Origin: Flavobacteriaceae bacterium | GTDB taxonomy: Bacteria > Bacteroidota > Bacteroidia > Flavobacteriales > Flavobacteriaceae | Assembly: GCA_027490305.1 (NCBI GenBank) | Contig: JAIXYI010000051.1 | Span: 21,379 to 85,378, forward strand | Length of the DNA stretch: 64,000 nt | Reading direction: 5' to 3' | Shown here: positions 1 to 7,669 of the stretch, piece after piece | Numbering within the stretch: the first letter of the stretch is position 1 | How the letters are laid out: every line of letters begins with the position of its first letter | The notes under the pieces: generated by a model | Told to the model about the DNA's origin: nothing | Database searches by the model: none | The model's input: the letters and a program-made list of their open reading frames with translations, nothing else | Position numbers and translations under genes: made by a program

Positions 1-120
1 TCTGAGCGCTATATCGAACTCTACGAAAACATCCTAGGGGAGCCGTTCGTTAAAGCCGACATTTCCGACATCAAAGGCCGTATCGATACAAACGTCGGCG
101 GTTTTCTGGCGCAGCGGTAA
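1..120 (+). CDS. purC: Phosphoribosylaminoimidazole-succinocarboxamide synthase, C-terminal fragment
   Basis: Only the last 39 codons are in the window, open to its left edge and ending in TAA. The residues SERYIELYENILGE followed by FVKADISDI resemble the C-terminus of Bacteroidota SAICAR synthase, the purine-pathway enzyme that joins aspartate to CAIR using ATP. The catalytic ATP-grasp-like core lies outside the window, so the call rests on this short tail and on memory of the family. The next gene starts 41 bases downstream on the same strand and is not obviously related in function. Confidence 0.7.
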   Translation, partial: SERYIELYENILGEPFVKADISDIKGRIDTNVGGFLAQR

Positions 121-161
121 CCCATCCCATACGTATTTCCGCTTCCTGTAAAACGGCCCTC

Positions 162-731
162 ATGATCGACGTCCTCCGCCAACACCTACTTAGCCGACTC
201 GACGGCGATGTCGACCAACTCGACCTGGTGTTGTCGTCCTTTGAACCCATCGAGTTCAAACGAAACGATATGGTGTTGTCGGAAGGAACCGTCTGCCGGA
301 ACGTCTATTTCATCGCCAAAGGCTGCCTGCAGGTGTTCGGCTACGATGCAGCAGGCAATGAAACCACACGCGAAATCGCCGTTGAAGACCAATGGTGCAG
401 CGACCTGATCTCGTTTGGTGACGAGAAGCCGGCCACCGAGAACATCCGCGCCATCGAACCAACGGTGTTGCTGGCGATTGACCGCCCCCGTTTTGGTGCG
501 ATGATGGCGAAAGTACCGCAGTTCGATAAAGTCTACCGACAGATACTCGAAGCCTCCTACGCCAACTCTGTCTACCGCATCAATTCATTCGTCGCCCTGT
601 CCGCACTCGACCGCATCAAATGGCTGATGGAACACCGTCCGTATCTCATGACACGCGTGTCGGGCCGTCTTGTCGCGTCGTACCTCGGCATCAACAAAGA
701 CGTGTTCAGCCGTTTACGCAGCCAGCTTTGA
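162..731 (+). CDS. Crp/Fnr family transcriptional regulator
   Basis: The 189-residue protein has a cyclic-nucleotide-binding-like beta-roll over about residues 25-120 (EGTVCRNVYFIAKGCLQVF is typical) and a C-terminal helix-turn-helix at about 160-187 (SGRLVASYLGINKDVFSRL). This is the layout of the short Crp/Fnr regulators common in Bacteroidota. I see no Fnr-type cysteine cluster, so an iron-sulfur sensor is unlikely and the ligand is unknown. The start is the ATG that gives the normal family length. It sits just upstream of a YCII protein and a small membrane protein on the same strand, which it may control. It is one of three Crp/Fnr regulators here. Confidence 0.85.
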   Translation: MIDVLRQHLLSRLDGDVDQLDLVLSSFEPIEFKRNDMVLSEGTVCRNVYFIAKGCLQVFGYDAAGNETTREIAVEDQWCSDLISFGDEKPATENIRAIEPTVLLAIDRPRFGAMMAKVPQFDKVYRQILEASYANSVYRINSFVALSALDRIKWLMEHRPYLMTRVSGRLVASYLGINKDVFSRLRSQL

Positions 732-809
732 AAATGTAGACTTTTGTCATCGTCCACGGAATTTTAGGGATGGAAATTTGCTCCATCATTCACCTTAAAA
801 TTCCACACA

Positions 810-1163
810 ATGACAGAGTATCTTTTACTTTTCCGCAACGCCAGTGCCGAGAACGGCTATCTGGCCACCGCACAAGACATGGCCGAGGATATGCCCAAAT
901 GGCAATCCTGGATCGGGCAGATCGCCATGCAGGGCAAACTCGTGCACACGGCACCGGTCTTATACGACGCCGCCATCGTCACCGCCGAAGGCGTCACTGC
1001 CGGTCCCCACAAAGAGGCCAACAGCCTATTGGTAGCCGGTTTCCTCATCTGCAAATCCGACAACCGTCAGGAAATTGAAGAATGGAGCCGCAGTTGTCCC
1101 ATCCTCAAATACCCGAATAGTTCCGTCGAGATCCGGCCGCTCGTTCCGTTTCCTACCCACTAA
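810..1163 (+). CDS. YCII-related domain protein
   Basis: A 117-residue cytoplasmic protein without signal peptide or membrane segment. It starts MTEYLLLFR and continues with a MPKWQSWI stretch and a central beta region resembling the YCII/DGPF fold of small dimeric ferredoxin-like proteins, often found near sigma factors or regulators. No defined reaction can be assigned. The GPHKEANSLLVAGFLI segment fits the family. It follows the Crp/Fnr gene by 78 bases and precedes the membrane protein gene by 11 bases, so the last two are likely co-transcribed. Confidence 0.75.
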   Translation: MTEYLLLFRNASAENGYLATAQDMAEDMPKWQSWIGQIAMQGKLVHTAPVLYDAAIVTAEGVTAGPHKEANSLLVAGFLICKSDNRQEIEEWSRSCPILKYPNSSVEIRPLVPFPTH

Positions 1164-1174
1164 AAACGAAGGTC

Positions 1175-1591
1175 ATGGATAAGATTCTCAATATAGGAAA
1201 GTACCTTTTCCCGTTGTCGTTCCTGCTGTACGTCGGCCTGCACCTCGGCAAACCCGACGTAGGCGCGTCGTTCGTTCCCGACTATATCCCGTTCCCGTAT
1301 TTCTGGAACTACTTTACACTGGTGTGCATCCTGCTCTTCATCGTCAGTGCGGTGGTAGGTAAATACGACAAGCTGGCCTATTGCCTCATGGCGGTATACG
1401 TCATCCTGATGGCACTGCTGGTGCACCTGCCCCGCGCCATGGGACACGAACTCGGAACCGGCACGATGATGGCCGATCTCGAAAGGGAAAAAGAACTGGA
1501 AATGGTCAACTTTTTCCGGAACATCATGGTCACCGGCGCCTTACTGGCCTTCGCCCGATATGTCGCAACCGACAAAAGGGTAATGGGATAA
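1175..1591 (+). CDS. DoxX-like small integral membrane protein
   Basis: A 138-residue protein with four likely membrane helices at about residues 10-28, 44-64, 69-90 and 112-130. Its size and topology match DoxX/DoxD-like inner-membrane proteins, but no catalytic motif is visible and the assignment is by architecture only. It lies 11 bases after the YCII gene and is followed by a hairpin terminator, which suggests it ends this small transcription unit. Confidence 0.6.
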   Translation: MDKILNIGKYLFPLSFLLYVGLHLGKPDVGASFVPDYIPFPYFWNYFTLVCILLFIVSAVVGKYDKLAYCLMAVYVILMALLVHLPRAMGHELGTGTMMADLEREKELEMVNFFRNIMVTGALLAFARYVATDKRVMG

Positions 1592-1620
1592 GTACACAAT
1601 CCGGAACCCGAACAAGTTGT

Positions 1621-1655
1621 AAAAGGCGATAGACACCCGTCCGTCGCCTTTTTTA
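1621..1655 (+). terminator. Rho-independent terminator after the DoxX-like gene
   Basis: The stem AAAGGCGA (1622-1629) pairs with TCGCCTTT (1644-1651) and runs into a short T tract. It lies 30 bases after the stop of the plus-strand unit and just before the stop of the converging exonuclease gene. Confidence 0.7.
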
Positions 1656-1662
1656 ATGGCTA

Positions 1663-3015
1663 TCAACGATACACCTTCCCTGGATATTTCGCCGCATAAC
1701 TGTGCACCAACTGCATCACATAGGGGTTGCTGTGGTAGGGCGTCACATGGTCACGTACCTCCGACGGTTCCGTAAAACCGATGTCCGACGATACATACCC
1801 CATACCATAAAACGTACCGTTCTCGACCCAAATACAGCTTTTCTCATCCGCCGAACGGCCTTTGTCGACAATGGCAAAACTCGGTTGCTCGACCGAAAGT
1901 GAGTCCAGCGCTTCGTCTACACTCCGGTTGTGGGTTTCACGGTCTGGCATCGATTCCTTCGGGAAAGTGACGGGCTCCTCCTGTAGTCCAAAAGCGCAAA
2001 AACGCAGGTCGATGCCAAAGCGAACCGCCAGTTCCCGAAGCACGTGCACCGCTTCGAATTCATTATAAAAGACCTGCACCGGGCGCTGTTGCCGGCTGAC
2101 TTTCCCAACACCCAGATACCTATAGCCGTTGCGCGCTTCATACACAAACAGGCCAAACTTCGGCTCGAACCGTTTCAACGCCCGGTTATACGCCGGCCAT
2201 AACTTCCGGATTTCGGCGCATTCAAGCAGCAACGCCATCAACTCGGTACCGCACACCTCAAACGAAATACCGTGGATATCACGCAGGAAATGCTGCCGTT
2301 GCGGCGTCACGCTATGCCCCGTAAAATGCGACGCGACCCGCTTGCGGATGTTGATCGCTTTTCCGACATACACCACCTTCTTCGCTTCATTATGGAAGTA
2401 ATACACCCCGGACCGCTCAGGCAAACGTTCGAAGTCCTCAGGCGGCAGGTTCGGCGGCAGTCGCTGGTCTTGTGCCGTTTTCTTAATCATCGTTCCGATA
2501 TGTCCTTCCGCATCCCATTCCAACAGTCGGGTAAAAAGGATGGCGGTCGCATCGGCATCACCGCCCGCCCGGTGCCGGTTCTCAACCGGAATGTCGAGCG
2601 ACTGGCACAGCGCGCCAAGGGAATAGGAGCGGAGTCCGGGACGGATTTTCCGAGCGGCCCGCACCGTACACAACTTCCGCGCGTTCCATTGATAACCTGC
2701 TTCTCCCAATTGGTGCCGCACGAACGAATAGTCGAAGTTGACGTTGTGGGCGACGAAAACGCGTCCGTTAAGCAAGCGCCACACGTCCTCCGCGATATCG
2801 GCAAAAATGGGTGCATGCCGTACCAGGGCATTATCAATTCCCGTAAGGGCAAAAATGGGCACAGGAATTTCTTTTTCCGGATTCACCAGGGTTTCCCACC
2901 GCTCAATGACCTTTGTGCCGTCATGGATGAGGATAGCGATTTCCGTAATGCGGCTGCCGCCGGCATTTCCTCCGGTGGTTTCGATATCGACAATGGCATA
3001 TTCGATTTTTTTCAT
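1663..3015 (-). CDS. DEDDh exonuclease fused to a GIY-YIG nuclease domain
   Basis: The 450-residue protein joins two nuclease modules. Residues 5-170 form a DnaQ-like 3'-5' exonuclease: VDIETTG carries D10/E12, HNVNFD carries D95, and H148/D153 supply the last acidic site. Residues 202-280 form a GIY-YIG domain (SGVYYF, then VVYVGKA and R225) like the N-terminal nuclease of UvrC/Cho. The remaining C-terminal part is not recognised. The same arrangement is known in proteins annotated as DNA polymerase III epsilon-like in many bacteria, so a role in DNA repair is likely but the substrate is unknown. No membrane or signal sequence is present. An inverted repeat lies just upstream of the start at 3032-3054. 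Confidence 0.85.
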   Translation of the reverse strand: MKKIEYAIVDIETTGGNAGGSRITEIAILIHDGTKVIERWETLVNPEKEIPVPIFALTGIDNALVRHAPIFADIAEDVWRLLNGRVFVAHNVNFDYSFVRHQLGEAGYQWNARKLCTVRAARKIRPGLRSYSLGALCQSLDIPVENRHRAGGDADATAILFTRLLEWDAEGHIGTMIKKTAQDQRLPPNLPPEDFERLPERSGVYYFHNEAKKVVYVGKAINIRKRVASHFTGHSVTPQRQHFLRDIHGISFEVCGTELMALLLECAEIRKLWPAYNRALKRFEPKFGLFVYEARNGYRYLGVGKVSRQQRPVQVFYNEFEAVHVLRELAVRFGIDLRFCAFGLQEEPVTFPKESMPDRETHNRSVDEALDSLSVEQPSFAIVDKGRSADEKSCIWVENGTFYGMGYVSSDIGFTEPSEVRDHVTPYHSNPYVMQLVHSYAAKYPGKVYR

Positions 3016-3102
3016 CAGTGAAAACGGGTCGGGTTGTTACTTTTAGGAACAACCGACTGTTTCCAATATATAAATTATTCCGAAATGCGACAGCCGAAGC
3101 GG

Positions 3103-4812
3103 TTAATTTTTCGTTTCGATTATGACAAACACGGATGACCGGGCGGGGAGTACTACCGCCGTTCCATCGGTCGTTTTGGCCGAGAACGGACGAATCGAAG
3201 TGTAGTTGGCCGGGCCGCCCGCTTCGAGGGTTGTGCCGTTGCCGTTGACTTGCACTTTCCGCGAGAATTCCCCGTTGTCGGTATCGCCCGTGATCGTGTA
3301 CCAATACATCCGGTTACCGGGGATAAAGTTCTTAAAGGCAAGTTTTACGGGTAGCGCAGTAGTTCCTTTATTGACGAAGGTTACACCGATCTTCCCATCC
3401 GAAAACGAGGAAGCATACACTTCGTAATTGCCGTTTGCATCCTTCACGGCTTCAATCAGGCGATCGCCCATGTTCTTCTGGAAGAAATACATATGGTAGA
3501 ACGCCGGTCGTGCGGTTCCTTTAGGTATATTCGGTTCGTCACCGTTGCTAAAGATGCCGTGGTCGTTCCCGTTGTCCCAGCCGTTGAAGAAATCCCAACG
3601 CGCCGCCAGGCCAATGTTGTTCTTAAGCGCTTCCCCTAAAAGCAATACCGCGTGCAAGCCGTTGACGTGCGACACCTGCTGCTTGCTACCCCGAGCGAAG
3701 ATGTTCCATTCATCAAGCGCAAACGGTTTGATCTGATGGGTATGATTTGTGAGTTGGCCTTTTAAGAACGCTACCATGGTGCCGACTTTCGCTGTCGGGG
3801 TGTCCAGAATTTGGGTCGCGTTAAGGTTCTCGCTCGCGGTGAAGTAGTTATGCACGACATAATAGTCGGCCTCTTCCCCAAGAGCGCCCAATAGTTGATC
3901 GTTCCAAAATTTATTGGTGTCGTTCATCCAGCTTTCGGCAGGTGCATCAAACAGCACCGCACCGATTTTGATCGAATGTCCCGAAGCTGCTGCCGCCGCG
4001 CGCATCGCCGCCGCAATGACTTTGAAATGTGCGGCATAGAGCGCGCCGTTGTGAAACTCGGGCTGCCCGTCCTGGTTGCGCGACGTATCGATGCGATAGC
4101 CGGCCTCCCAGCTTCCGAAGTTCTCGTTGCCGATTTCCCAGTACTGTGTGCGACCGTTGTCATAGGTCACCCAATCGGCGGCCAGTTGCGCAGCGTCTGC
4201 TACCGGGTTAGTACCCGTGCCATAACGGGCATAACCGGCATTGACGGTAATAATACCTTTACTGTTGGTCTGGGTCAGCAATTGGTAGTAATTGTCGAGC
4301 GACATCGTCCAGTCGGCATTGTTTTGTCCGAACCAAAAACCGGCGGGCTCGTCCTGTCCCTCGGCATTCCGAAGGGTAGGAGGTACGTTCGGCGGGTTGG
4401 AAGCCGCATTCCAGAAATACACATCGCTGATGCTGCCGCCCGGAAAGCGGATGATGTTCGGCTTGAGTTTGGTGATGTTGTCAGTCAGAAGGTTGTCGGT
4501 GACCATTTTACCCGACCAGAGATTGGCATTGTTGCCGTAGATCGAAGCCGGAATCTTCGTCAACACCTTGGCATAGTCGATGGTAACGGTCGAACTGGTC
4601 GTAGTCGGCACGTTGCCTTCCGTAAATGCTACAGGTGACGTATAGGTCTTGGGTGTCCAGGTGTCGAGGAAAAAGCCCGTAGTCGCCGCCACTTCGGGAT
4701 CGACCTGTGGTTGAAGTTCGACTTCAGTACCGCTGCCGGCTTCCCCTGATTTATCGCAGGATAGGAAAAAAAGGGAAGAAGTGAACAGCGCATGCAACAC
4801 GATTTTTTTCAT
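3103..4812 (-). CDS. GH51-like alpha-L-arabinofuranosidase lipoprotein
   Basis: A 569-residue surface or periplasmic glycosidase. The start MKKIVLHALFTSSLFFLSC is a lipoprotein signal with Cys19. The catalytic barrel shows RFPGGSISD at about 122-130, the acid/base glutamate in WEIGNEN (E230) and the probable nucleophile in ALDEWNIF (E368), the clan GH-A arrangement that best fits GH51. The last 120 residues look like the beta-sandwich typical of GH51. Other clan members such as GH39 remain possible. Arabinan or arabinoxylan side chains are the expected substrate by family. No SusC/SusD pair flanks it, so it is not in an evident polysaccharide utilisation locus. Confidence 0.75.
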   Translation of the reverse strand: MKKIVLHALFTSSLFFLSCDKSGEAGSGTEVELQPQVDPEVAATTGFFLDTWTPKTYTSPVAFTEGNVPTTTSSTVTIDYAKVLTKIPASIYGNNANLWSGKMVTDNLLTDNITKLKPNIIRFPGGSISDVYFWNAASNPPNVPPTLRNAEGQDEPAGFWFGQNNADWTMSLDNYYQLLTQTNSKGIITVNAGYARYGTGTNPVADAAQLAADWVTYDNGRTQYWEIGNENFGSWEAGYRIDTSRNQDGQPEFHNGALYAAHFKVIAAAMRAAAAASGHSIKIGAVLFDAPAESWMNDTNKFWNDQLLGALGEEADYYVVHNYFTASENLNATQILDTPTAKVGTMVAFLKGQLTNHTHQIKPFALDEWNIFARGSKQQVSHVNGLHAVLLLGEALKNNIGLAARWDFFNGWDNGNDHGIFSNGDEPNIPKGTARPAFYHMYFFQKNMGDRLIEAVKDANGNYEVYASSFSDGKIGVTFVNKGTTALPVKLAFKNFIPGNRMYWYTITGDTDNGEFSRKVQVNGNGTTLEAGGPANYTSIRPFSAKTTDGTAVVLPARSSVFVIIETKN

Positions 4813-4874
4813 AGTAAGTAGGGAGATTAGGCCGGAAGTACCGGTTTTGCCGGATTCATTAAACCCGCTCTCCG

Positions 4875-4882
4875 CAAATATA
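4875..4882 (-). promoter_or_regulatory. Bacteroidota -7 box upstream of the GH51-like gene
   Basis: The minus strand reads TATATTTG, a perfect match to the Bacteroidota TAnnTTTG -7 element, 63 bases before the start codon. No TTG was found at the expected -33 distance. Confidence 0.5.
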
Positions 4883-4980
4883 TCGTTTGCGTTAGCCGTT
4901 CGGCGATACTATTTTGTCATTGAAACATCGGAATTTGGCGTTCGGTCTGAGATCTTCGCAGCGCCTAAACCCGCTAGAAC

Positions 4981-6630
4981 CTACATTGGGTTCCGCTCGT
5001 GCCCGGTCGATTGTTCGACGATTTCCCGCAACACCATATCGAGCTGTTCAGCCGAGACGCTGATATAATCGAGGTATTCGTCTGCCGATCCGCCGGCCGC
5101 CTTTTGGTCGCGGTAAAGGCGGAGGAAGCCCAGCAAATTGGCCAGCGGTGCACGTACCATGTGCGACTGCCGCCAGGCGATTTCGCGTAGGGCGCGGTCC
5201 TGCGATTCGATTTTATGCATACGATCGAGCGTTTCCGTCAGATCCGTCATGGCACCAACCGCCCGGGTTGCCCGGCCTTTCTCGTCGCGGATGAAGAAAC
5301 CGCGGTGTTGCACGAAGGCCGTTTCACCATCGGCTTTAAGGAAACGGAACTCCGCGTTAAACCGTTCGCGTTTCGGATCCCGGATCGCGTCTTTCAGGTC
5401 GCGGAGGATGCGTTCACGGTCGTCGGGATGGAGATTTTCTGACCAGAAGTCGCGTTCTTCATCGATGTTGAACCCAAAAATGGTCTGGAATCCTTCGCCC
5501 CACAACACCTTCCGCGTAGTGACATCCCAGTCGATGATCGCCTCTACGGTGGCGCGTGCCAACAGTTTGAAGCGTTCGTTGCTTTCCCACACCTGTTGTT
5601 CCTGTAGTTTTCGCCGGGTGCTGTCAAGGGCGATGCCTTCGAGCCGTATCGGTGTGCCGTTGTCGTCGCGGGTAAGGTATAGCCGTTCGAGCACCCATTT
5701 TGTCTCACCTTCGCTGGTAATAATCCGCCGTTCGTATTCGCGGAAACCGTCTTCTGAAAAATGGCGGAGCTCAAGATCGAAAACCTCGTCAGGATAGAAA
5801 ATAGAACGGAGGCTGTCAGGTGTGGGACGAAAAACCGCTGGGTCGCGACCGAGTATGCGATACATCTCATCCGACCATTCAATTTTGTTGTGCACGAGGT
5901 CGTTCGTCCAATAACCGAGTCCGGCAATGGCGCCTGCACGCTGTAACCGTTCGTTTGAATCGGCCAGGCGCTGTTGCTGGGCGATTTCGGCGGTCACATC
6001 AACAGCCGACGCGAGTTGCACACGGCGTCCGTTCCACAGCACGCCCGAGGTTTTGACTTTTACATAGATAATCTCGCCGTTCTTCTTCAAATGCCTTATG
6101 GGCAAGGGGAGGATCTTCCCGTGTTCGTCCTCGGGTTCTGCCAGATAGTCCATCAATATCGGAATGTCTTCGGGCATGGGGATGTCGCGTAGCGTCATTG
6201 ACAAATAGTCTGCTTCTGAATAGCCATAAAGGTGACAGGCCGCATCGTTGACCAACAGAATCTGGAGCGTATCGGAATCGAACAGCCACTCGGGCAGCGG
6301 ACTGTGGTTGAACAGCGACATATACTCCTGCTTCGAGCGCCTGAGTCGTTCTTCCGCTTCCCGCTCGGTATCGAGTATTTGCTGGTAGTAAGTCGAAACC
6401 ATCCGGGTGTGACGCCGCACCAGTACGTAAAGCAGCAAGGCAGTTATCAGGATAAAGACCAGTCCTTTCGCGGTCTGAAGCTGCGAGAGTTCCTTAATAT
6501 CCGGCACAAATAATGCCAGCACCACGTCAGAGGTGAAGATGTAGAGGCCGCTTACAACCGCATACACCACCCCAATACGAAGCGCCGGACGCGCACCCGT
6601 GGAAAGAGACTGGATATTCATAACCTGCAA
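4981..6630 (-). CDS. Membrane-anchored multi-PAS sensor protein with a HisKA-like end but no ATPase domain
   Basis: A 549-residue protein. Two N-terminal membrane helices (about 17-41 and 54-71) are followed by three PAS/PAC units (about 105-225, 230-345, 350-470), including PAC-like segments such as EYERRIITSEGETKW. The last 70 residues carry a histidine-kinase dimerisation helix with H490 in WRQSHMVRAPLANLLG. The protein stops there, with no N, G1 or G2 ATP-binding boxes. Only 168 bases separate it from the next gene, so the ATPase domain has not simply been lost by a frameshift. By inference it could be phosphorylated in trans or act as a non-kinase sensor. An alternative ATG lies three codons in. 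Confidence 0.8.
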   Translation of the reverse strand: MQVMNIQSLSTGARPALRIGVVYAVVSGLYIFTSDVVLALFVPDIKELSQLQTAKGLVFILITALLLYVLVRRHTRMVSTYYQQILDTEREAEERLRRSKQEYMSLFNHSPLPEWLFDSDTLQILLVNDAACHLYGYSEADYLSMTLRDIPMPEDIPILMDYLAEPEDEHGKILPLPIRHLKKNGEIIYVKVKTSGVLWNGRRVQLASAVDVTAEIAQQQRLADSNERLQRAGAIAGLGYWTNDLVHNKIEWSDEMYRILGRDPAVFRPTPDSLRSIFYPDEVFDLELRHFSEDGFREYERRIITSEGETKWVLERLYLTRDDNGTPIRLEGIALDSTRRKLQEQQVWESNERFKLLARATVEAIIDWDVTTRKVLWGEGFQTIFGFNIDEERDFWSENLHPDDRERILRDLKDAIRDPKRERFNAEFRFLKADGETAFVQHRGFFIRDEKGRATRAVGAMTDLTETLDRMHKIESQDRALREIAWRQSHMVRAPLANLLGFLRLYRDQKAAGGSADEYLDYISVSAEQLDMVLREIVEQSTGHERNPM

Positions 6631-6640
6631 ATGAGTAACC

Positions 6641-6652
6641 GTATGTACATAC
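6641..6652. promoter_or_regulatory. Perfect 12-bp palindrome upstream of the PAS sensor gene
   Basis: GTATGTACATAC is a perfect palindrome located ten bases upstream of the sensor start codon on the minus strand. Its position would suit an operator or a 5' leader structure. No partner regulator can be named. Confidence 0.35.
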
Positions 6653-7098
6653 TAAATTACGAATTTTTTAACTAATAATAAGAATTTTGACGTCCGAATA
6701 GAGAAATTAAACGAGCGAATGTGTCAATTAGATAACTAGTTAATTAGCAATTTAGCGAATGTGTCGATTAGCTAATAGGAGGATAGCAAGCTGGAAATCG
6801 CACCTGTTATTTGCATGATGGTTGGAAAAGGCAATTAGCAAATTGGATGACGAGATAAAGAGTAGCATAAAATCGAACGCCATGTTCGAAAGAATGCGAT
6901 ACCCTTAAATGGCGTAGTACCTGCCGAAAGCGCAAGTGTGATTAGAAGAAAGTTGAATTATAGACTGACCAACGCGCCGGAGACGGGAGTGTTCAATGTC
7001 TTTCCTCTTTCTTCTTTCCTCTCGCTCCTTGCTCCTTGCTCCTTGCTTCCGCACGTAATTACATGATTGTAAGACAATAGGTCTTATGGTTCATGTGC
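6653..7098. other. Gene-free AT-rich region
   Basis: I see no gene here. It contains two direct copies of GCGAATGTGTC (6715-6725 and 6755-6765) separated by 40 bases, and a pyrimidine-rich tract at 7000-7050 with repeated CTTGCTC units. The reverse complement of the first motif shares ACACATTCGC with the 150-bp tandem repeats downstream, so this segment looks like an inverted, degraded relative of that repeat. Confidence 0.6.
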
Positions 7099-7660
7099 CT
7101 CATGTTCAGAATTAACTTCCCGTTTGAATTCCCCATTATCTCATTTTCTAATTATCCCATTATCTAATTCGCTAATTGCTTCGCCAGTCGGCTATCGCCT
7201 CGTGTCGCTAATTAACACATTCGCTAATTAACTCATTTTCTAATCCGCCTCGTATTCAGAATCAACTCCCCGTTCGAATTCCCCCATTATCTCATTTTCT
7301 AATTATCCCATTATCTAATTCGCTAATTGCTTCGCCAGTCGCCTATCGCCTCGTGTCGCTAATTAACACCTTCGCTAATTAACTCATTTTCTAATCCGCC
7401 TCGTGTTCAGAATCAACTCCCCGTTCGAATTCCCCCATTATCTAATTATCTCATTATCTCATTATCTAATTCGCTAATTGCTTCGCCAGTCGCCTATCGC
7501 CTCGTGTCGTTAATTAACACATTCGCTAATTAACTCATTTTCTAATCCGCCTAGTGTTCAGAATCAACTCCCCGTTCGAATTCCCCCATTATCTCATTTT
7601 CTAATTATCCCATTATCTAATTCGCTAATCCGCTAATTAACTCATTCGCTAATTAATTAC
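7099..7660. repeat. Tandem repeat of about 150 bp, three full copies plus a partial fourth
   Basis: Units begin at 7099, 7249, 7400 and 7551 with CTCGTGTTCAGAAT-like starts, giving periods of 150, 151 and 151. Each unit has an AT-rich part built of CATTATCTAATT-like words and a GC-rich island (GCTTCGCCAGTCGCCTATCG). Copies are about 95% alike by eye, and the fourth lacks the island. The array ends about ten bases before the T9SS subtilase start codon. There is no spacer structure and no open reading frame. Confidence 0.9.
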
Positions 7661-7669
7661 CTTTACCCC

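Noticed and set aside
2272..3021. 249-codon plus-strand frame
   Set aside because: Antisense to the exonuclease/GIY-YIG gene, which has clear catalytic motifs.
4813..4980. Frameshifted ATPase domain of the PAS sensor
   Set aside because: 168 bases are too few for a HATPase domain, and part of the stretch carries the promoter of the next gene.
7099..7660. Possible CRISPR array
   Set aside because: Units are 150 bp with no unique spacers and no cas genes in the window.
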